Source: Candidatus Heimdallarchaeota archaeon
GTDB taxonomy: Archaea; Asgardarchaeota; Heimdallarchaeia; Heimdallarchaeales; Kariarchaeaceae
NCBI GenBank assembly: GCA_030668165.1
Contig: DAOUUM010000198.1
Location: forward strand, 1-6,000
DNA length: 6,000 bases
Reading direction: 5' to 3'
Part shown: positions 1 to 4,492 of the stretch, in pieces
Position numbering within the stretch: the stretch's first letter is position 1
How the letters are laid out: the number at the start of each line of letters is the position of its first letter
Notes under the pieces: generated by a model
What the model was told of the DNA's origin: nothing
Seen by the model: only the letters and a program-made list of their open reading frames with translations
Database searches by the model: none
Position numbers and translations under genes: made by a program

Positions 1-1
1 A

Positions 2-1831
2 ATAACAGAGGATTTAGGAGATGTCATTTCTTTTATTACATCATCCATCAATCTTGGATCAATTGAACTAGATCGTGGAGATCTCGATAATGCAATTAAT
101 ATATATTCTAAAATATTACCAATGTTGAAGAAATCTGAAAATAAACATACTCTTGCAATCGTGTTTAATAATATAGGTTTGGTATATGAGAAAAAAGGTG
201 AGTTGAATAGTGCAAGGCACTATTATCAGATAAGTCTTGATATTCGTAATGACTTGGATAACCTAGATGACATTGGTAAATCTCTGCAGAATGTGGGAAA
301 GGTGTGTTTACTTCAAGGAAAAATTGAAGAGGCTTTCACCAATCTCTCCAAGGCATATGAGATATTCGATACCAATAAAAATTATATTGATCTTTCCGAG
401 GTCGCATTGAAACTTGGACTGATATATTCTAAAAAGGGAGAATTTGAATACGCAGAACAACAGATGATGGAAAGTCTGAGACTAAGAGAGGCATCCGGTA
501 ATGAAATACTGGTATCCGACACTCTATTTTTCTTGGTTATCCTGTATAGAGATATGGATGAACCTAAGAAAGCAGAGAAATATCTTAAGAAATTAAATAA
601 TATAGCCAAGAAATCAAAAAACAAGGTAATTAAAACCAGACACAAGTTAGCAGAAGCAACATTGCTACAGGCCAGTCATAAAATAACCAAGAAAGCTGAG
701 GCACACGACCTGTTTGAAGAAGTAATTAGTGAGGATCTTGTTGATTTTGAATTGACAGTATATGCAATGTTGAATCTCTGTGAGTTCCTTCTAATCGAAT
801 TAAAAACAACCAATGATGAGGAGACTCTGAAAGAAATTGATGCCCTCGTAACCAAATTGTATGAAATTGCACAGGATCAAGAATCATATGATATTATGTG
901 CGAGGTTCTCATTATCCAGTCCAAACTAACTCTCCTTCAAGGAAAATACAAGGAAGCCAATTTTCTGATAGATCAGGCGATTACAATTGCAGACGAACGC
1001 AATATACATCAGATCAAGATCAAATCATCTTTTATTAAAAAACAGCTCGAAGATCAACTGGATAAATGGAGTGAAACTGCTTTTGAAGACCTACCACTTT
1101 CTGAGAGGATAGATGAGTTGGAACTTCACAAATATATCCAGGAGATGTATGAGAGGAAGGAAAACACAGAGATGTTTGTCCATGATATTCGCAATTTCCT
1201 GCAGATGAATCTTAATATCACAAAATTGATATCACTCAATGAATCCCTTCCAAAAGATCTACGCGGATATGTTGATCTGCTTGAGAAATCAGGCAGAGAG
1301 ATCCAGATGCATATCTCGAGTTTTATGACACAGGAAAAACTTGACAATGCCTCTTACAACCTGAACTATGAGAAAATTGACCTCAAGAATCTTATAGAGG
1401 AACGTCTGGAATTATTCAAAGTCAAGATACAGATGAGCAAATTGGATATGGAAATAAAGCTGTATACCACTGATTGTGAACTTGATATTGATAGATTTTT
1501 ACTAAGCAGGAGTTTTGATAACCTCATTCACAATGCGGTTAAATTTGCACCCAAAGAGAGTATAATTCAGATTGTGCTCGACAGGGATGAGAATAATTTC
1601 ATCTTCTCAATAACAAATGATGGACCAATAATACCCAAGGAGGATCATGAGAGACTATTCATGAAGTACGAACAGATCAAATCTGATACTAACAAAAAGA
1701 TGGGTGGATTTGGCCTCGGTCTTGCATTTTGTAAAAAAGCGATTGAGGAGATGAAGGGAACAATCGGTGTCGAATCACCCATTCCAGGTACAGATCAGGG
1801 AGTTACCTTCAGCATAAAATTACCAAGATAA
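2..1831 (+). CDS. TPR-repeat sensor histidine kinase, 5'-partial
   Basis: This is a soluble sensor histidine kinase that autophosphorylates a histidine and would pass the phosphate to a response regulator. The frame is open from position 2 with no stop, and codons before the Met at 122 encode another TPR (LGSIELDRGDLDNAINIY), so the gene starts outside the window. About seven or eight TPR-like helical pairs run to about 1020, clear at about 56-120, 155-235, 275-350, 400-480, 515-600 and 930-1000 and weaker between. After a short linker come the kinase motifs, numbered from the Met at 122: H-box HDIRNFL with phospho-acceptor His354 (1181-1183), N-box DNLIHNAVKFAP with Asn471, G1-like NDGPII (499-504), F-box ERLFMKYEQ and G2 GGFGLGLAF (528-536). 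No membrane segment is visible, so it should sense a cytoplasmic ligand or protein partner through the TPRs. In G1 the second glycine of the usual DxGxG is Ile503. No response regulator lies nearby. The kinase call is firm; the input signal is unknown. Confidence 0.93.
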   Translation: MTEDLGDVISFITSSINLGSIELDRGDLDNAINIYSKILPMLKKSENKHTLAIVFNNIGLVYEKKGELNSARHYYQISLDIRNDLDNLDDIGKSLQNVGKVCLLQGKIEEAFTNLSKAYEIFDTNKNYIDLSEVALKLGLIYSKKGEFEYAEQQMMESLRLREASGNEILVSDTLFFLVILYRDMDEPKKAEKYLKKLNNIAKKSKNKVIKTRHKLAEATLLQASHKITKKAEAHDLFEEVISEDLVDFELTVYAMLNLCEFLLIELKTTNDEETLKEIDALVTKLYEIAQDQESYDIMCEVLIIQSKLTLLQGKYKEANFLIDQAITIADERNIHQIKIKSSFIKKQLEDQLDKWSETAFEDLPLSERIDELELHKYIQEMYERKENTEMFVHDIRNFLQMNLNITKLISLNESLPKDLRGYVDLLEKSGREIQMHISSFMTQEKLDNASYNLNYEKIDLKNLIEERLELFKVKIQMSKLDMEIKLYTTDCELDIDRFLLSRSFDNLIHNAVKFAPKESIIQIVLDRDENNFIFSITNDGPIIPKEDHERLFMKYEQIKSDTNKKMGGFGLGLAFCKKAIEEMKGTIGVESPIPGTDQGVTFSIKLPR

Positions 1832-1848
1832 ACATTAAGCTTTGAGCA

Positions 1849-1865
1849 AATTATTTTTATATTGC
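1849..1865 (+). promoter_or_regulatory. possible TATA box of the tandem GNAT gene
   Basis: An A/T-rich box (TTTTTATATT, 1854-1863) preceded by purine/A-rich bases (GCAAA, 1846-1850) lies just after the kinase stop codon. Its centre is about 37 bases before the ATG at 1896. With the usual archaeal TATA-to-start distance of 25-27 bases, transcription would begin near 1885 and leave a leader of about 10 bases. It also lies inside the extra N-terminal stretch that a TTG start at 1842 would require, which argues against that start. The evidence is weak because the region is A/T-rich throughout. Confidence 0.35.
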
Positions 1866-1895
1866 GTTCTGACAAACTATTCAAGAGATATTGAG

Positions 1896-2903
1896 ATGAC
1901 ATTTAGAGTTGGAAAAACTGATTTTAAACAATTATCAGATGAAGTCATCGATAGTTTCATTGAACACTATAACCTCATACACAAAGAGGATTTGCCAACA
2001 TTTCCCGTTCCGAATAAGGATTTGACAATGGAATTTATGACCAAGCAAAGCCCCTATCGTGCTTATCGCAGGTGGTTGATACATAATGATGAGAACATCT
2101 GTATAGGATATGCATATTTAATCCATGTCACAGACAAATACCCAACTTATGAATCAGATAAACACATTGGAAATATCCACATAAGTCTGAACAAGCAATA
2201 TCGCAGACAGGGTATTGGTACCCGAGTACTGAACATAATAATCGAGGAGGCAAAGAAGTATGGTATCACAACCCTTCAGATATGGACCCCAAATAAGGAT
2301 GGTAAGGAAGCAGGGAAACATTGGAACGGAACAATGGCCCATGAACATTATGTGAACCAATTATTTCTCCATGATGTGGATTGGGGGTTGATGAATGAGT
2401 GGATAGAGCAAAGTAAAACAAAAGCAAATGATGTTGAGATCCAGTTATTTTTTGAAGTACCTGAGGATAGAATTGAGGAATTTGTAATATTACATTCCGA
2501 AACAGAAAATCAGGCACCTTGGGGAGGAGAGGGCACTAATGTCCTTACTCCTGAAATGAGAAGAGAGTATGAGAAAGAGAATAGAGATAAGGGTACCAAA
2601 TGGATTACTATGATTACCAAAGAGAAAAGTGGAGAGATCAGTGGATTAACGGAGATCAGATATAATCCAAAAGAACCCAAAGCTGTGAGACAAGATTTGA
2701 CAGGAGTCCGAGAAATATATCGTGGAAGAGGTTTGGGTAAGAGGTTAAAAGCTGAGATGCTGATCCATATCAATGAGAATTATCCAGCAGCGGAATTTAT
2801 TTCTACAGGAAATGCAAAGCTGAATGAAGCGATATTGTCTCTAAATCAAGCGATTGGATACAAAGAAGTGGCAGTTTTTAATCTGTACCAGATAAAGATC
2901 TAA
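1896..2903 (+). CDS. tandem GNAT-family N-acetyltransferase (two GNAT domains)
   Basis: This protein has two GNAT folds in one chain and should transfer an acetyl group from acetyl-CoA to an amine; the acceptor cannot be read from the sequence. Numbered from the ATG at 1896 (335 aa), the N-terminal domain has strands around 70-85, then the pyrophosphate-binding motif A as YRRQGIGTRVL (102-112) before a helix. The C-terminal domain has a second motif A, YRGRGLGKRLKAEML (275-289), followed by STGNAKLNEAILSLNQAIGY, the Asn-containing helix and Gly-Tyr turn typical of the GNAT C-terminus. This layout matches tandem GNATs such as the mycothiol synthase-like group, but that likeness is to architecture only. 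A TTG at 1842 would add 18 residues (starting MSKLFLYCVL if TTG is read as Met). I prefer the ATG because the extra peptide precedes the GNAT fold, overlaps the promoter-like box and sits only 10 bases after the kinase stop. The gene follows the kinase on the same strand but probably has its own promoter. No strong Shine-Dalgarno is visible. Confidence 0.88.
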   Translation: MTFRVGKTDFKQLSDEVIDSFIEHYNLIHKEDLPTFPVPNKDLTMEFMTKQSPYRAYRRWLIHNDENICIGYAYLIHVTDKYPTYESDKHIGNIHISLNKQYRRQGIGTRVLNIIIEEAKKYGITTLQIWTPNKDGKEAGKHWNGTMAHEHYVNQLFLHDVDWGLMNEWIEQSKTKANDVEIQLFFEVPEDRIEEFVILHSETENQAPWGGEGTNVLTPEMRREYEKENRDKGTKWITMITKEKSGEISGLTEIRYNPKEPKAVRQDLTGVREIYRGRGLGKRLKAEMLIHINENYPAAEFISTGNAKLNEAILSLNQAIGYKEVAVFNLYQIKI

Positions 2904-2910
2904 ATCTGGG

Positions 2911-2931
2911 AATTATTTTAAATTTTTTTAC
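2911..2931 (+). terminator. oligo-T terminator after the GNAT gene
   Basis: Within 30 bases of the GNAT stop codon come TTATTTTA and then a run of seven T (2923-2929). Archaeal RNA polymerase commonly terminates at such T-tracts without needing a hairpin. A short inverted repeat, TTTCAA-ATC-TTGAAA (2932-2946), follows rather than precedes the tract, so it is not a classical intrinsic-terminator stem. Confidence 0.55.
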
Positions 2932-2979
2932 TTTCAAATCTTGAAATCATAAAATACAAAAAGCGCGCAGAGATTTCAA
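2932..2979. repeat. pair of overlapping, mutually exclusive inverted repeats
   Basis: TTTCAA (2932-2937) can pair with TTGAAA (2941-2946) across a 3-base loop. Alternatively the same right arm, extended to TTGAAATC (2941-2948), can pair with GATTTCAA (2972-2979) across 23 bases. Both matches are perfect. They lie just after the oligo-T tract of the GNAT gene. The sequences are short and A/T-rich, so function is uncertain. Confidence 0.4.
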
Positions 2980-3165
2980 TATTTCATGGAGTAAAATTGC
3001 AATATTGCGTATAATTCATGTTTTCAAACCAATAATATAGTAAAATATGATTTGTGATTAAATATTCATCATCCAGTTATACGAAATAATGTGAAAATAG
3101 AATTGCGCATAGTTGATTTATGATAGAAAAAATACTGATGAACGCGAATGTAAGAGGATGATGTA

Positions 3166-3177
3166 GGGATATATCCC
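3166..3177. repeat. 12-base perfect palindrome GGGATATATCCC
   Basis: This perfect dyad lies in the left arm of the larger palindrome. It could be an operator for a dimeric regulator, or a small hairpin if the region is transcribed. The mirror position in the right arm (CTATATACC, 3261-3269) keeps only part of it. No second exact copy is seen in the window. Confidence 0.4.
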
Positions 3178-3191
3178 ATTTTCAGAGAGTC

Positions 3192-3251
3192 TAACGCGAC
3201 TTCTTAAAACAGTAACAATCAGCAATTTGGGATTGTCGCGTTATATTTTTT
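3192..3251 (+). terminator. 9-bp stem followed by T-run: possible terminator or ncRNA 3' end
   Basis: TAACGCGAC (3192-3200) and GTCGCGTTA (3235-3243) form a perfect stem with a 34-base loop, followed at once by TATTTTTT (3244-3251). This resembles the 3' end of a small transcript read on the + strand. A competing hairpin, ACAATC (3215-3220) with GATTGT (3231-3236), shares two bases with the outer stem, so forming one fully disturbs the base of the other. No upstream promoter can be assigned with confidence, so the transcript itself is inferred. Confidence 0.35.
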
Positions 3252-3402
3252 GAAATGTAACTATATACCATTTACACCCATTCGCACGCGATACTACTTT
3301 CTATTATTAGCCTCTGAGAGTTATGCGCAATAATTAACGAGTATACCCAAAATAATACAAAAGAATTACTATAAAAATAATATTTTATTTTTTATCTCTT
3401 CT

Positions 3403-3417
3403 AAAAACTATATATTT
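3403..3417 (+). promoter_or_regulatory. archaeal BRE/TATA-type promoter of the GyrI-like gene
   Basis: An A-run (AAAAA, 3403-3407) resembling a BRE directly precedes CTATATATTT (3408-3417), a good match to the archaeal TATA box. The centre, near 3412, is 27 bases before the A of the ATG at 3439. That is the normal distance from TATA box to transcription start, so the mRNA should begin at or within a few bases of the start codon. No Shine-Dalgarno is present before the ATG, in keeping with leaderless initiation. Confidence 0.7.
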
Positions 3418-3438
3418 GTCCTTAACTTTGATCCGGCA

Positions 3439-4476
3439 ATGAGCGAGATATACCATCATATAAGAGAGGAAACCCTATTTGCTAGTATCAGACAAACTAT
3501 CAAGGAAAGGAAAGATCTTCACCCAATTATTGATGAACTTGATGTGATTGATCCTGATATTCGTAATGGGGATTTAACCCTGATCTTCCATTATGATACA
3601 CCAGTGGATGGGTTTGATGCAGAACTGGGATATCCAGTCAATCAGGCAATTGAGATAGATAGAATAACTACCAGAAAATTAGGCTATAATGAATTTTTGG
3701 CCACCATGCACAAAGGGAATAATGAGAGCCTGCGTGAGAAGATAAGTGAGGTATATCAGTTAATGTACAAGAATGGGATCTCACCTGGAATGGAACTGGT
3801 TGAGGTTCTAAAAACCATAGATCGTGATAATCCCGAGAATAATATTACTGAGATACAGGCATCAATTCATATGTGGATATATCTCTATCGTAAAAATCTG
3901 ATTAAATTCCTTGGAGAGGGGCTTGCTGAGGGTATATCAGAGGGATATGAAAAGATCACCCCATTGATTGTTATCTCTGATAGAAAGGATTGGGTAAAAG
4001 GAACCCTGGAAAAATTGAAAGCACACAGTACTGAACATCAGCAATTTGAGATCCTGTCCAACATTGCACTCACCAGACCATTTGCAGAGATGAAAAGATA
4101 CAGGGACAAATATCATGAAACTCAAGACATTCATGAGGTTATCAAAATGAGAATTGGAGCTCAGCCCTGGGTATCTGAGCCAAGAGTTGAGGGGAATATC
4201 ATTTATACCAGCAAGACCCCGAGACAAAATGATAAATACAGGGAGGCAAAAACTTTTGATGAGAAACGCAAACACTACTGCTTCTGTATACTGGTTGCCA
4301 ATTGTGAGAACCCAGATATTGATCCCATATTCTGCTACCGAGCTGCAGGTTGGGCGAGACAACTATGGGAGACAGTGCTGGATTTACCAGTTATTGGTTG
4401 TACAATTGAAAAATCAATTCTAAATGGAGATGAACACTGTGAGTTTGCCCTTCATTTTGAGAATAATCTGGAATAA
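3439..4476 (+). CDS. GyrI-like ligand-binding domain fused to a cysteine-rich C-terminal domain
   Basis: This 345-residue cytoplasmic protein appears to have two parts. Residues about 8-155 resemble the GyrI-like small-molecule-binding domain found in the effector halves of AraC/MerR-type regulators: an opening strand (LFASIRQTIK), ELGYPV (62-67), a strand TTRKLGYNEFLATMHKG (77-92), the helix SLREKISEVYQLMYKNGI and a closing NNITEIQASI (134-143). No helix-turn-helix precedes it, so it is not a conventional transcription factor. Residues about 180-345 carry a conserved-looking pattern: YCFC (280-283), Cys299-Tyr, Gly304-Trp305, then EKSILNGDEHCEF (324-336). This recalls the C-terminal Cys/Gly-Trp/Cys pattern of V4R-like and ATC-hydrolase-like domains. 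That second assignment is tentative. GyrI-like relatives include both ligand sensors and small hydrolases, so either a sensing or an enzymatic role is possible. The ATG at 3439 is supported by the promoter spacing. The gene is monocistronic and convergent with the permease. Confidence 0.8.
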   Translation: MSEIYHHIREETLFASIRQTIKERKDLHPIIDELDVIDPDIRNGDLTLIFHYDTPVDGFDAELGYPVNQAIEIDRITTRKLGYNEFLATMHKGNNESLREKISEVYQLMYKNGISPGMELVEVLKTIDRDNPENNITEIQASIHMWIYLYRKNLIKFLGEGLAEGISEGYEKITPLIVISDRKDWVKGTLEKLKAHSTEHQQFEILSNIALTRPFAEMKRYRDKYHETQDIHEVIKMRIGAQPWVSEPRVEGNIIYTSKTPRQNDKYREAKTFDEKRKHYCFCILVANCENPDIDPIFCYRAAGWARQLWETVLDLPVIGCTIEKSILNGDEHCEFALHFENNLE

Positions 4477-4492
4477 TTATATTACGAAATAT

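Larger units (their letters stand above)
3102..3331. repeat. approximately 230-base imperfect palindrome (nested inverted repeats)
   Basis: Five complementary blocks nest around nearly one centre: 3102-3111 with 3322-3331 (ATTGCGCATA, 10 of 10), 3123-3129 with 3298-3304 (ATAGAAA, 7 of 7), 3144-3150 with 3279-3285 (GCGAATG, 7 of 7), 3180-3184 with 3251-3255 (TTTCA, 5 of 5) and 3192-3200 with 3235-3243 (TAACGCGAC, 9 of 9). Their midpoints are 3216.5, 3213.5, 3214.5, 3217.5 and 3217.5. Weaker matches extend outward (TATAC at 3078-3082 with GTATA at 3341-3345). Such shared centring is unlikely for unrelated short repeats. It fits a degenerate MITE-like element, a long structured RNA, or a decayed duplication in inverted orientation. 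There is no ORF inside and no clear target-site duplication at the ends. Confidence 0.6.
2904..3438. other. 535-base non-coding region between the GNAT and GyrI-like genes
   Basis: No open frame of useful length exists on either strand; ATG codons such as those at 2985, 3019, 3047 and 3138 run into stops within a few codons. The region holds the GNAT terminator at its left end, two competing small inverted repeats (2932-2979), a large imperfect palindrome (3102-3331), three copies of an ATTGCG(C/T)ATA motif, and the promoter of the next gene at its right end. It is much longer than the 64-base and 16-base gaps elsewhere in the window, and it has isolated CG-rich patches (AGCGCGCAG, AACGCGAA, AACGCGAC, CACGCGAT) in an A/T-rich background. 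I see no tRNA, rRNA fragment, transposase remnant or CRISPR repeat in it. Confidence 0.8.

Noticed and set aside
3135..3200. Possible C/D box guide RNA: TGATGA at 3136-3141 and a second ATGATG nearby
   Set aside because: No CTGA D box occurs downstream at a suitable distance on the + strand, and the TGATGA-like sequence on the minus strand (3065-3074) has no matching D box either.
3102..3331. Complete insertion sequence bounded by ATTGCGCATA terminal repeats
   Set aside because: There is no transposase frame inside and no convincing target-site duplication. Only a decayed MITE-like origin remains possible.
2904..3438. tRNA, rRNA or CRISPR array in the long intergenic region
   Set aside because: There is no cloverleaf with GGTTCRA-type T-loop and acceptor pairing, no rRNA-like GC-rich block, and no regularly spaced repeats with unique spacers.
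3937..4362. 141-codon open frame on the minus strand within the GyrI-like gene
   Set aside because: It lies wholly inside a well-supported gene on the other strand, has no recognisable domain, and is an antisense shadow frame.
4154..4423. 89-codon + strand frame overlapping the GyrI-like gene
   Set aside because: It is out of frame within the conserved C-terminal domain of the real gene and has no promoter or family likeness.
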